64,000 nt of DNA. It comes from Natrinema pellirubrum DSM 15624 (lineage in GTDB: Archaea > Halobacteriota > Halobacteria > Halobacteriales > Natrialbaceae). The stretch covers positions 186,001 through 250,000 of the forward strand of contig NC_019962.1 in the NCBI RefSeq assembly GCF_000230735.2. The letters run 5' to 3'. Both the position numbers and the translations under genes were made by a program. Shown piece by piece: positions 7,974 through 17,010 of this stretch. The notes under the pieces were generated by a model, which had not been told where the DNA came from, did no database searches, and saw nothing but the letters and a program-made list of their open reading frames with translations. How positions within the stretch are numbered: position 1 is the first letter of the stretch; each line of letters starts with the position of its first letter.

Positions 7974-8088
7974 ACTCGGCGCAAAAATCTGGACCAAAAA
8001 AGCCGCTCGCTCGTTTCACTCGCTCGCGGTACAGTGACTGGCCCGCAACCGTAGACTGGCGGCAAACAGCAGGAAACCGCTTTTCCCC

Positions 8089-9804
8089 TCAGCGCAGCGC
8101 CTCGAGGTCGAACTCGAAGGCCGAGACCGGCACCTCGAGGTCGTGTTCGACCAGCACCTTCGGATGGACCTCGCCGATCACGCCGACTTCCTCGCCGTCG
8201 ATGACGACCGCCGCGGTTCGACCCGAAATGAAGGTCGGGTGGTCGGTCGGCGGCGTCTCGAGGTCGACGCCGAAGTTCCGGGTCAGCGCCTGGAGTCTGG
8301 CCTTGGCGTCCTCGTACCCGGCCTCGTGGTGGGCGAGGACGGCTCCGACGCGACGGCCTTCCGCGACGCCCGTGTTTTCGCTCTCGTCGACGTTGGCCGC
8401 GAAGCCGATCTCCGCGAGGTTCTGGGGATAGGCGCGGTGGGTGTTTCGCTCCAGTACCATCAACAGCGAGGGCATGACCCACGTCCGCAGCATGGTGAAG
8501 TCCTCGCTGTAGGGCTCTTTGATCGTCGCGGGCTCGCCGGCCCCGTAGACGTCGTCACCGGGGTCGACGTCGAGCCGGTCGTAGTTCTCCCCCTCGCTGA
8601 TCATGTGGAAGTTCAGCAGGTCCTCGAAGCCCAGCCCGACGAGTTGCTCGCGGGCCGCTCGCTCGAGCCGCGAGCGCTCGTGGCGGCCGCCGACGGTCCC
8701 CACGTCGGGATACCGGGGCTCGAGGTCGTTGAAGCCGTAGGCCCGCCCGAGATCGTCGATGACATCCAGCGGGTGAAGGACGTCGACGCGGTAGGGCGGA
8801 ACCGTCACCTCGTAGACGAGGTCCCCGTCGTCGTTTTCCTCCCGCGCTGCCTCGAGTCCCGATCGTTCCGCGAGGTCGATGACCTCCTCGGGGTCGAGGC
8901 CGATGCCGAGGATGGTCTCGATACGGTCGTGGGCGACCGTCTTCGTCTTCGTCGAGAAGTCCGGGCGAACGATGTCGTGATCCGGATACTCGACTCGTAC
9001 TTCCTCGATGGTGGCCCCGCGGGCCGACAGTGCGTAGCAGACGATATTGAGCATCTTGTCGATCGTCCACTGGTCGGTGCCCGTCATCTCGACGAACAGG
9101 TCACGGGAGTCCGTCGACACCTCGGTGCGCCGGCCGTTGATCACCGGCGGGAACGAGAACAGCCCGATGTCGTCGTAGATCGCCGGATACCGCTCGTACT
9201 CGCTGACCAGATCGGCGTAGGTCTGGCCCGTCTGGTGGTCCTCGAGGACCTCCGCGGGCGTCATCTCCGCGTCCGAATCGAGGGGGACGAATCGGTCCTC
9301 GTCGGGCTCGAGCCCGACGTACTCGATCGTCGGGGTCCCTTCTTCGGTCGCGGAACTGCCCTTCAGCATCGTCAGGTCGTGAATGCCGATCGCGCCCTTT
9401 GCGCGCTTGCGCCCCATCGTCGCGTGGAGCTTCTCCTGCAGTTGGATGAGCGACTCGAGGGCCTCGTCGTCGAGGTCGACGTCGCGGATCACCGCGCCCG
9501 TGACGTAGGGTCGCTCGTCGGGAACGGAGTCGTCGACTTCGATCGTCCACTCGGCCGAGTTCGGCGACGGGACGTGAATCCCCCGCGCGTCGCCGTACTG
9601 GTAGCGCAGCGAGCGGGCAACGCCCTCGACGGAGAGCCGGTCGAGCCGGTCGGGCGCGAACTCGAGTTCGAACGCGCCGTCCTCGGTCCGGCCCTCGAAC
9701 TCGAGGCCCAGCCCGAACAGGTCGTCTTTGAGTTCTTCGTCGCCTTTCTCCTCGCTGCCGGTCAGCTCGCGCAGTTCGTCGGGGTCGATGTCGACCGTGG
9801 GCAT
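8089..9804 (-). CDS. pheT: Phenylalanine--tRNA ligase beta subunit
   Basis: 571 residues, the archaeal/eukaryotic-type PheT with no bacterial EMAP domain. It starts MPTVDIDPDELRELTG and includes the B3/B4 region (about 100-280), where the GAIGIHDL segment is typical, and B5 and catalytic-like folds with AEIGFAANV near 470. With PheS it forms the (alpha-beta)2 enzyme charging tRNA-Phe; B3/B4 carries the editing site in this family. Its ATG overlaps the pheS stop by one base (TGATG), so translation is coupled. Confidence 0.97.
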   Translation of the reverse strand: MPTVDIDPDELRELTGSEEKGDEELKDDLFGLGLEFEGRTEDGAFELEFAPDRLDRLSVEGVARSLRYQYGDARGIHVPSPNSAEWTIEVDDSVPDERPYVTGAVIRDVDLDDEALESLIQLQEKLHATMGRKRAKGAIGIHDLTMLKGSSATEEGTPTIEYVGLEPDEDRFVPLDSDAEMTPAEVLEDHQTGQTYADLVSEYERYPAIYDDIGLFSFPPVINGRRTEVSTDSRDLFVEMTGTDQWTIDKMLNIVCYALSARGATIEEVRVEYPDHDIVRPDFSTKTKTVAHDRIETILGIGLDPEEVIDLAERSGLEAAREENDDGDLVYEVTVPPYRVDVLHPLDVIDDLGRAYGFNDLEPRYPDVGTVGGRHERSRLERAAREQLVGLGFEDLLNFHMISEGENYDRLDVDPGDDVYGAGEPATIKEPYSEDFTMLRTWVMPSLLMVLERNTHRAYPQNLAEIGFAANVDESENTGVAEGRRVGAVLAHHEAGYEDAKARLQALTRNFGVDLETPPTDHPTFISGRTAAVVIDGEEVGVIGEVHPKVLVEHDLEVPVSAFEFDLEALR

Positions 9805-11330
9805 CAGTAGGTCACCTCCGTCTCGCGCAGCAGTTCCAGGTCACACAGCGTTCCGTGGATGTCCCGGATGTCCTCGAAGCCGTACATCAGCATGAGCAGT
9901 CGCTCGAGAGCCAGCCCCCATGCCATCACGTCGCATTCGACGCCCAGTGGCTCGAGCATTTCCTCGCGGAAGATCCCCGAGTTGCCGATCTCGACCAGCT
10001 CACCGGTCGTCGGGTGGGTGCCGAACAGCTCGAAGCTCGGTTCCGTATAGGGGTTGTAGTGGGGCTTGAACTGGATGTCCTCGATCCCGAACTGCGAGTA
10101 GAACTCCTCGAAGGTGCCCATCAGATCGCGAACGGAGAGGTCTTCGGCCATCACCCAGCCCTCGATCTGGAAGAACTCGAGGAGATGGGTCGGGTCGAGC
10201 GTGTCGTTCCGATAGACCTTTTCGACGCTGAAATACCGCTGTGGGGGCTCGAGATCGCCGACTTCCTCGCCGGACAGGTAGCGGGTCGACAGCGAGGTGG
10301 TGTGGCCCCGCAGGGCCAGCGCGCGAGCGAAGTCCTCGTCCCACGGCGAGTGATAGCCCTCGCCGTCCGGGCCGACGCCTTCCTTGTGGGCGCGCTCGAC
10401 GCGGTCGACGAGGTCCGGGGGGAGGTCGTCGATATGCGTGGGGTTTTCGAGGGCGAACCGGTCCCAGTGGGTCCGCGCCGGGTGGTCCTGGGGCATGAAC
10501 AGGCAGTCGTTGATCCAGAAGTCCGCGTCGACGTGGGGGCCGTCCATCTCCTGAAAGCCCATCCCGACGAGGGTGTCTTTGACCCGCTCGGCGGTCTGGC
10601 GCAGGATGTGGACCTTGCCGCCGTCGAAGCGCTCGGCGTCGGCCTCGACGTTGTAGTCGGCGAACTCGACGTCTTCCCACTCGCCGCTGGTGAGCAGTTC
10701 CGGGGTGACCTCGCCGACCGTCTCGCTGGTCTCGATGCCGGCCATCAGTTCGGTGACGGCGCGTTCGGTCAGCGTGACGTCACGAACCGTCGACTCGTGG
10801 CGGTCGACCAGTCCGCGACGCTCGAGCTGGTCGACGGTGTCCGAATCGATGTCGACGGCGTCGACCGGCGTCTCGCCCGCGTCGGCGAGGGCAGCGAGCG
10901 CGTCGGCTTCGGCGTCGGCCGCGGGGTCGGCGTCGGGGTCGGCGGTGATCTCACCGCTGTCAATCGTGCCGTATCCCTTCCGCGCGTAGTTCGAGAGCGC
11001 AATGTCGACCTGCGGTCCCTCGAGTCCGGAGGTGCCGATGACTTGCCCCATCTGGGTCGATTCCTCGTCGGCGCCGGCCGCAAGGGCGGCCTCGTAGAGT
11101 CGTACCTCGGGGAGGGCGTCGCCGGCATACTCGACACCTTCGTCGGTGAGCGTCACCGTTTCGTCGACCCGCTCGCTGACGGCGACCAGCCCCTCGTCCT
11201 CGAGTTCGAAGACGGCCCCCGTGACGGTTTCGGGGGGCAGGTCGGTCGCCGCGGCGAGGGCATCGACGGACGTTGCCTCGTCCGCGCTCGCGGCCTCTAG
11301 GACCGCGACCTGTTGTGATGGGAGTTGCAT
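9804..11330 (-). CDS. pheS: Phenylalanine--tRNA ligase alpha subunit
   Basis: 508 residues. The N-terminal third (about 1-210) contains winged-helix repeats used by archaeal PheS to hold tRNA (SQQVAVLEAASADE, TDEGVEYA). The class II catalytic core follows, with motif 2 (FFQIEGWVM) and motif 3 (GLALERLLMLMYG) near the C-terminus. It is the first gene of the pheST operon. An Asp/Glu/Ala-rich loop between the winged helices (about 135-165) is a haloarchaeal acid insertion. Confidence 0.97.
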   Translation of the reverse strand: MQLPSQQVAVLEAASADEATSVDALAAATDLPPETVTGAVFELEDEGLVAVSERVDETVTLTDEGVEYAGDALPEVRLYEAALAAGADEESTQMGQVIGTSGLEGPQVDIALSNYARKGYGTIDSGEITADPDADPAADAEADALAALADAGETPVDAVDIDSDTVDQLERRGLVDRHESTVRDVTLTERAVTELMAGIETSETVGEVTPELLTSGEWEDVEFADYNVEADAERFDGGKVHILRQTAERVKDTLVGMGFQEMDGPHVDADFWINDCLFMPQDHPARTHWDRFALENPTHIDDLPPDLVDRVERAHKEGVGPDGEGYHSPWDEDFARALALRGHTTSLSTRYLSGEEVGDLEPPQRYFSVEKVYRNDTLDPTHLLEFFQIEGWVMAEDLSVRDLMGTFEEFYSQFGIEDIQFKPHYNPYTEPSFELFGTHPTTGELVEIGNSGIFREEMLEPLGVECDVMAWGLALERLLMLMYGFEDIRDIHGTLCDLELLRETEVTY

Positions 11331-11609
11331 TCGCTTGGTTGAATGGCTGCGTGTCGGTCAGTTAGCGGTTCCGATACCGTGCGGGACGGGTCCCGCCGGC
11401 GTCGCGAACGGTCGGTTTCGCCGCGAGCGATCGATGTGACCGCTCTCGGGTCCACCGGCCCGGTCTCACCGGGCGAAGAAGAAACCGAATCCCGATCGCG
11501 GTCGCCGTAGCTGATCGTCGACACCGGCCTTGTGGGATTCGGGTGCCATACTCGGTGGCACTCGCGACCGGCTCAAAAACGTTGTGATACGCCTCACCAC
11601 ACACCGTCG
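11331..11609. promoter_or_regulatory. Region upstream of pheST
   Basis: About 280 nt containing the pheS promoter (minus strand) and the 3' end region of the gene at 11610-12896, which points the same way. No gene, tRNA-like leader or clear terminator is seen. No T-box or tRNA-mimic was recognised. Confidence 0.35.
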
Positions 11610-12896
11610 CTACTCGCCGGCCAGCCGCGTCGTCTCGAGGTCGCCGGCGTCGACCCACTCGAAGCCGTCTTCCTCGGCGACGGCCGCCGCCTCGGACGGG
11701 TCGACCGGATCGCAGCCGTCGGCGTACTCGATGCGGACCGTGTCGGGGTCGGCGGCCGGCAACTCGGGGAGAAAGTCGTCGTCCTCGAGCAGCCCGCGGA
11801 CCGAGACGTCCCCGCCTGCATCGAGCGCCGCGCCGAGCGCGCGGTAGCGATCGGGTGTCGACGCACCCTCGATATCGGTTCCGAACGAGTCGTCGTCGAT
11901 CCGCGTCCGCTCGCTGGTCCCCGAGAGCGTCCCGAACCCGTCCGAATCCGTCCCGGACTCGTCGACGGCCGCCGATCGATCGCCGGCTCGTGAGTCGCCA
12001 GTCTTGCTCGAGCGACCGGCCCCTCCCGTCTCAGCAGCACCCGCCTCGGCCCGCTCGTCGGGCCCCTCGCCTCGCCGCGAGACCGACGGGGTCCCCCGGA
12101 GTTCGAACCCGTCGACCGACGACGCTCGCGCCGTCGCCCCGTCGCTCGAGTCGGTCGCCGCCGCGCCCGTCGCGGGCTCTGCCTCCTCGATGAGCGTATC
12201 GACGCTTCCCGCGGGCGGCTCAGTACGATGCTCGCGCCGCTCGCGCGCCCACGGCGGCCACGGCCCATCGTCGCTGCCACCGGTCGCGCCGGTGCTGGTC
12301 GCGGGCACGTACGCCCCGAGCCCGTATTCGGGGAGCAGCGGGCGATCGAACGCGTCGACCCGCGGCCCGTACGACTCCCGGAGGCGCTCGAGGGCGGACT
12401 CGTCGACCAGTGCGGCCCGCCAGCGGTCGACGCCCGCAGAGAGCAGGACGAACCGCGCGTCGGTCCCCGCGAAGAGGTCCTCGGTGATCGTCCACAGGAC
12501 GGCCGGCAGGTTGTCGGTCCCCAGCGGCGTCTCGGGGTAGGTCACGGTCGTCTCGCGGCTCCGACCGCGCGGATCGGTGGCGGTGAGTCCCAGTCCGTCG
12601 CCGGTACGCTCGACCGCCAACGACCAGCCGACCGACTCGAAGACGCCGGTCAGTGCCCGCTCGAGCGCGGCCGTCCGGTAGCGAGCGTCACAGGCGATCC
12701 CGCGGTCGCTCCGGGCGATCGTTCGGCGAAGCACTGCCGTCCGGTCGCGGTCGGTCGCGAACGCGTCGGCCAGCGCCGCCTCGAGGGAGCCGTCGCTCGA
12801 CGTGGCCGCGGTCACGTCGGCCGGCGTGACGCCGAACGAGCCGAGGACGTCGGCGGCAACCGGCGGATCGTCAGTGGTCGGGAGGGCCAGGGCCAT
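11610..12896 (-). CDS. Uncharacterised haloarchaeal protein, 428 residues
   Basis: Cytoplasmic protein with two folded-looking ends and a disordered middle. The N-terminal domain (about 1-225) contains the strands TALERALTGVFESVGWSL and NLPAVLWTITEDLFAGTDARF. A low-complexity acidic/Ser-rich linker (about 225-345) follows. The C-terminal 75 residues hold RYRALGAALDAGGDVSVRGLLEDDDFLPEL and a beta-rich end. The ATG at 12894-12896 is chosen because a TATA box (ATATAT, about 12925-12930 on the minus strand) sits about 30 nt upstream. I do not recognise the family. Confidence 0.75.
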   Translation of the reverse strand: MALALPTTDDPPVAADVLGSFGVTPADVTAATSSDGSLEAALADAFATDRDRTAVLRRTIARSDRGIACDARYRTAALERALTGVFESVGWSLAVERTGDGLGLTATDPRGRSRETTVTYPETPLGTDNLPAVLWTITEDLFAGTDARFVLLSAGVDRWRAALVDESALERLRESYGPRVDAFDRPLLPEYGLGAYVPATSTGATGGSDDGPWPPWARERREHRTEPPAGSVDTLIEEAEPATGAAATDSSDGATARASSVDGFELRGTPSVSRRGEGPDERAEAGAAETGGAGRSSKTGDSRAGDRSAAVDESGTDSDGFGTLSGTSERTRIDDDSFGTDIEGASTPDRYRALGAALDAGGDVSVRGLLEDDDFLPELPAADPDTVRIEYADGCDPVDPSEAAAVAEEDGFEWVDAGDLETTRLAGE

Positions 12897-13256
12897 CGGT
12901 GGCTCCCGGTTCCACGAACGGGCACATATATCCTCGTCAGACGCAGGACAATGCATACGCGAGCCGACCGGACGGACGCGGACAGCGGTCGTCGGCCCGG
13001 AAGCGACGGGCAGCACGCGTCGCTCACCCCGCCGGCCGGCGGACGATGGTAACCCGAAACCGGCGACGGATGCCGGAGACCGCGATCGACCCCCGCGTTT
13101 CTGCCACAACTACCAAGCCGGTCGACTCGTTCTAGCGAAACGAGATCGGTGAGGGCCGGTACTGGTCGCGTTCGCGACCACAGCCGGGCGAACGGGGGGA
13201 GTCCGAGACGCGCTGTGTTCGCCCTGCGGACGGACCTGATCGACGTTTCGATACGA
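12897..13256. promoter_or_regulatory. Divergent promoter region
   Basis: 360 nt between the uncharacterised gene (minus) and the histidine kinase (plus). The minus-strand TATA (GGATATATG, about 12923-12931) is clear. The plus-strand promoter is not obvious. The kinase frame is open upstream to 13149, but without family-like residues. Confidence 0.4.
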
Positions 13257-15284
13257 ATGACCGAAGCGGGACACGACGGGGAGGCCGGGGTGGACGATTC
13301 GACCGTCCAGCTACTGCTCGCTGCCGACGACCGTCGAACGATGGTCCAGGCCCTGCTCTCCGATCGGTACGAGCTGGTGATCGGCGGTCCCGTCGCCGAC
13401 GCGGACCTGTTCGTCGTCGACTCCGATCGTTTCTCCGAGTATGCCCCCTTGCTCCGGGAGCGAACCGCCGACCGACCGGCGTTTACCCCCGTCATCTTGC
13501 TCCGTCGCGATTCCCATACCGACGACATCGCCGTCGCGGACCCCTCCGAGAGCGACGAGCCACAACTCGTCAACGCGGTCGTCGATGCACCGCTCGACCC
13601 CGACCGACTCCGTCGGCGCGTCCACTCACTGCTCGTCCGACGCCACCAGTCGCTTACACTACTCGCTGACGCGACGACGGGCGACGAGCGCCCTCGACAG
13701 AACCCCCTCGAGCGAGCGGCCGAGCGGCCGGGCCGCACGGATTCAGACGATACCGTCGACACCGCGGTCGATCTCTCGACCGATCGTGACGGCACCGGCC
13801 GGCCGGTAGCTGATGACCGCTACGAGGCGATCTTCAATCGGACGTCTCAGTTCACTGGCCTCCTCGAGCCGGACGGTATGATCCTCGAGGCCAACGATAC
13901 CGCACTGGCGTTCGCCGGACTCGACCGGGACGACGTCGTCGGCCGTCCCTTCTGGGAAGCCGACTGGTTCGATCGATCGGCGTCGCTGCGTGAGCAGACC
14001 AAACGGGACGTCGAGCGGGCCGCCGACGGCGAGTTCGTCCGGCGAACGATCGAGATGCAGGGTACGGACGACACCGCCATCATCGACTTCTCGATCCGGC
14101 CGATCCGGGACGATTCGGGGGACGTGACGCTGCTCGTTCCCGAGGGACGTGAGATCACTTCGCTCAAGGAACGAGAACGGGACCTCCGTCGGTACCAGCG
14201 CCGGTTCGAGGCCGTCTTCGAGGACCCCAAGACCCTCGTCGGGCTGCTCGAGCCCGACGGAACGCTCGTTCAGGCGAACGAGACGGCGATGGCAGCCATC
14301 GATACGGACCTCGAGTCGATCGTCGGTGAGCCGTTCTGGGACACGCCGTGGTGGCCCGACGACGCGCGGGCCGACGTCCGCGAGTGGACCGATCGCGCCG
14401 CTGCTGGCGAGTACGTCGACTACGAGCGCGACCACGTCGGCACCGACGGCACCTTCACCGCCACGGGGACGATCCGGCCAGTCACGAACGCCGCGGGCGA
14501 GGTCGTCTCGCTGATCGCCTCCGCCCACGACATCACCGAGCGCAAGGAACGCGAGCGGGAACTCGAGCGAACGAACGAACAGCTAGAGCGGTTCGCCAGC
14601 ATCGTCAGCCACGACCTGCGGAACCCGCTGAACGTCCTCGCCGGCTGGCTCGAGCAGGCCGAAGCGACCGGGGACCCGAAGCCGTTCGAACACTGCCACG
14701 AGGCGGTCGACCGAATGGACCGGCTCATCGACGACCTACTGACGCTCGCCCGGCAGGGCGAGCAGGTCGACGCGATCGACGCCGTCGACCTCGAGCGGGT
14801 CGTCTCGGACTGTTGGCAGTCAGTCGAGACGGGGTCTGCGACGCTTCGAACCGACGTTTCGGGATCGATCCACGCCGACGAAACGCGGCTCCGCCAGCTC
14901 CTCGAGAACCTGTTTCGAAACGCCGTCGAACATGGTTCGACGAGCCCTGCTTCCCACGCTCAGCAGGACGCCGTCGAGCATGGCTCGACGAATCCCGACT
15001 CGCAGGCTCATCAGGGTGACGTCGAACACGGCGAGTCAACGGTCTCCGTCTCCGTCGGACCGCTCGAGGACGGGTTCTACGTCGCGGACGACGGGGCGGG
15101 CATTCCGACCGACGAACGCGAGCGCGTCTTCGAGAACGGGTATTCGACGGCATCCGACGGCACCGGGTTCGGCCTCTCGATCGTTGCGACAATCGCTGAG
15201 GCCCACGGCTGGGACGTCCGCGTGACGGAGAGTCCGTCGGGCGGCGCCCGGTTCGAGTTCACGGGCGTGACCGTCACGGACTGA
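13257..15284 (+). CDS. PAS-domain sensor histidine kinase with repeated N-box segment
   Basis: 675 residues, predicted soluble. The order is: N-terminal receiver-like region (about 15-135) without the usual phosphorylation pattern; PAS (about 190-310); PAS (about 315-435, ending in DITERKERERELE); HisKA with the H-box SHDLRNPLN, phospho-acceptor His452; and HATPase with G1 (DDGAGIP) and G2 (GTGFGLSI). Inside the N-box the NAVEHGST unit is repeated two and a half times (14922-15041), lengthening the ATP-binding loop by about 35 residues. No response regulator gene is adjacent, so the partner is unknown. Start ATG 13257 gives the cleanest N-terminus. Confidence 0.9.
   Translation: MTEAGHDGEAGVDDSTVQLLLAADDRRTMVQALLSDRYELVIGGPVADADLFVVDSDRFSEYAPLLRERTADRPAFTPVILLRRDSHTDDIAVADPSESDEPQLVNAVVDAPLDPDRLRRRVHSLLVRRHQSLTLLADATTGDERPRQNPLERAAERPGRTDSDDTVDTAVDLSTDRDGTGRPVADDRYEAIFNRTSQFTGLLEPDGMILEANDTALAFAGLDRDDVVGRPFWEADWFDRSASLREQTKRDVERAADGEFVRRTIEMQGTDDTAIIDFSIRPIRDDSGDVTLLVPEGREITSLKERERDLRRYQRRFEAVFEDPKTLVGLLEPDGTLVQANETAMAAIDTDLESIVGEPFWDTPWWPDDARADVREWTDRAAAGEYVDYERDHVGTDGTFTATGTIRPVTNAAGEVVSLIASAHDITERKERERELERTNEQLERFASIVSHDLRNPLNVLAGWLEQAEATGDPKPFEHCHEAVDRMDRLIDDLLTLARQGEQVDAIDAVDLERVVSDCWQSVETGSATLRTDVSGSIHADETRLRQLLENLFRNAVEHGSTSPASHAQQDAVEHGSTNPDSQAHQGDVEHGESTVSVSVGPLEDGFYVADDGAGIPTDERERVFENGYSTASDGTGFGLSIVATIAEAHGWDVRVTESPSGGARFEFTGVTVTD
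14922..15041 (+). repeat. In-frame 48-nt tandem repeat in the kinase N-box
   Basis: Units 14922-14969 and 14970-15017, plus a half unit 15018-15041. They encode NAVEHGSTSPASHAQQ, DAVEHGSTNPDSQAHQ and GDVEHGES-type residues. The units differ at synonymous and a few non-synonymous sites, so the duplication is not recent. Confidence 0.85.
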
Positions 15285-15313
15285 CCGAGCGGGGCCGGGG
15301 GAGTCGTTTCCCG

Positions 15314-16894
15314 TCAGCGACGCCGCGGCGACTCGAGTTCGATGTCGGCGTCCTCGAGCAGGTCTTCGACTTCGTCGCGTTTCTCCTGGTGGTCCTCGAG
15401 GAACTCCTTCATGAGCTGGGCGGCCTGCTCCTTGCAGTCGCCACAGAGGCGTTCGCCGCCGACGCACTCGTCGTAGACGCGCTTGGCGAACTCGTCGTCG
15501 TCGCCGGACAGCAGGTAGGCGTAGAGTTCGTAGACGGGACACTCGTCGGCCTTTCCGCCCTTCTCGCGCTGTTCTTCGGCGGTCTCGCGGCCGCCGGTGG
15601 TCGCGGCCTTGACCTTGTCGTAGCCGTCCTCGGGGTCGTCTAGCAGGGAGATGTGGGAGGCTGGGATCGAGGAGGACATCTTGCCGCCGGTCAGCCCGGT
15701 CATAAAGCGGTGGTAAATCGAGGACGGCGGCTGGAAGCCGTAGCCGCCGTTGTCGACTTCGACCTCGCGGGCCAACTCCTCGGCCTCGGCGCGGTCGAGG
15801 TCGAAGGCGTCGACGTGGTTCTCGTAGACGCGCTTTTCGCCCTCGACGGCGTCGATCAGGGCGTCGAAGGCCTCGTCGGTCGCTCGTCGGTCGAAAAAGC
15901 GGGTCCGGGGCCGGATCGGCTCCATGCCAGCCTCCTCGAGCTTCGTCAGGACCGAACTCAGCGTGTCGGCGTCGACCGCGAGTTCCGACAGCGGCGTTTC
16001 CTCGATCGCCTCGGCGACATGGACACACCGCAGCTGGTCGTCGTCGAAGTCGGCGGGCTCGAGGTCCGCGTAGAAGTCGGCCACGAGGGCACGCTCTTCG
16101 GGCTCGAGTTCGAAGCTGGCGTAGGCTTCCGAGACCTTGAAAAAGCGCATCCGCTCGGCCAGATCCCGCGCCAGCCGGACGTGAGGATCCTGATCCGGGC
16201 CGACCGGGATCACGGTCGGCTTGGGCTCCTCGAGTTGCGGATAGAGGATGTCGGCCATCTGGGTGACGACCGACTGCATGTGCGAGACGTCGGTCTCGCC
16301 GTCGAAGCCGTAGATCGCCTGGAACTCCGAGAAGTTGGCGTCGGCACCGAGTTCGAAGGCCAGATCCTGCAGTTTCCGATTCGTGGACTGCCGGTAGAGT
16401 TCGCCCGCCTCGGGATCGAAGCCGAGCGCGAGCAGGGACAGGAGGTAGTCGCGGGCGTGGTCGTCGATCTCCTCCCAGGACATGCCGCGGGCCGAGTTGG
16501 CCTCGAGGTCGGCGATCAGGGCGTAGGCGTCGGCTCCCTGCTGTTGGTGCCAGATGATTTCGTCGAAGACCAGCTTGTGGCCGATGTGAGGGTCGCCGGT
16601 CGGCATAAAGCCAGAGAGAACCGCCGCCGGCTCGTCGTTCTGCAGCGCTTCGGCGACCGGCCGGTAGTCACGGTGGCCGAAGATAACCCCCCGTCGCATC
16701 AGGTAATGTGGGTTCGGGACCTCCTCGAGGATCTCGTCGAACTCCTCGATGCCGAACTCCTCGAACAGCTTGCGGTAGTCGGAGACGCTCGAGGATCCCC
16801 AGGGGTCAAGCGCGACATCGTCGGCTCCAGCAGCCCCTCCGTCCGTGAGCGGTTCCCCTGACTCGGACTCCTCGAGTGGGTCGTCTCCGGTCAT
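15314..16894 (-). CDS. trpS: Tryptophan--tRNA ligase
   Basis: 526 residues, a class I synthetase of the archaeal type. The HIGH motif appears as GDPHIGH (about 100) and the KMSKS motif as GGKMSSS (about 390). The acid-rich N-terminal 30 residues (EESESGEPL...) are an extension common in haloarchaeal enzymes. A C-terminal segment holds two Cys pairs (CVGGERLCGDC) that may bind zinc. It charges tRNA-Trp. Encoded near endA, which is needed to splice the intron of haloarchaeal tRNA-Trp (established for the group). Confidence 0.97.
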   Translation of the reverse strand: MTGDDPLEESESGEPLTDGGAAGADDVALDPWGSSSVSDYRKLFEEFGIEEFDEILEEVPNPHYLMRRGVIFGHRDYRPVAEALQNDEPAAVLSGFMPTGDPHIGHKLVFDEIIWHQQQGADAYALIADLEANSARGMSWEEIDDHARDYLLSLLALGFDPEAGELYRQSTNRKLQDLAFELGADANFSEFQAIYGFDGETDVSHMQSVVTQMADILYPQLEEPKPTVIPVGPDQDPHVRLARDLAERMRFFKVSEAYASFELEPEERALVADFYADLEPADFDDDQLRCVHVAEAIEETPLSELAVDADTLSSVLTKLEEAGMEPIRPRTRFFDRRATDEAFDALIDAVEGEKRVYENHVDAFDLDRAEAEELAREVEVDNGGYGFQPPSSIYHRFMTGLTGGKMSSSIPASHISLLDDPEDGYDKVKAATTGGRETAEEQREKGGKADECPVYELYAYLLSGDDDEFAKRVYDECVGGERLCGDCKEQAAQLMKEFLEDHQEKRDEVEDLLEDADIELESPRRR

Positions 16895-17010
16895 TACCTG
16901 CGTTTTGGCGCGCCGGCGCGCAAAAGCCTTCGGCTTCGCAGTCGCCGAAATCTTCCGTGGACGCGCCGCACTGGAGAACTGTTATGCGAGCGCCGTCCGA
17001 CGGGGTATCC

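Noticed and set aside
8143-11300. Long plus-strand frames opposite pheT and pheS
   Set aside because: Both are antisense shadows of well-identified synthetase genes and have no own motifs.
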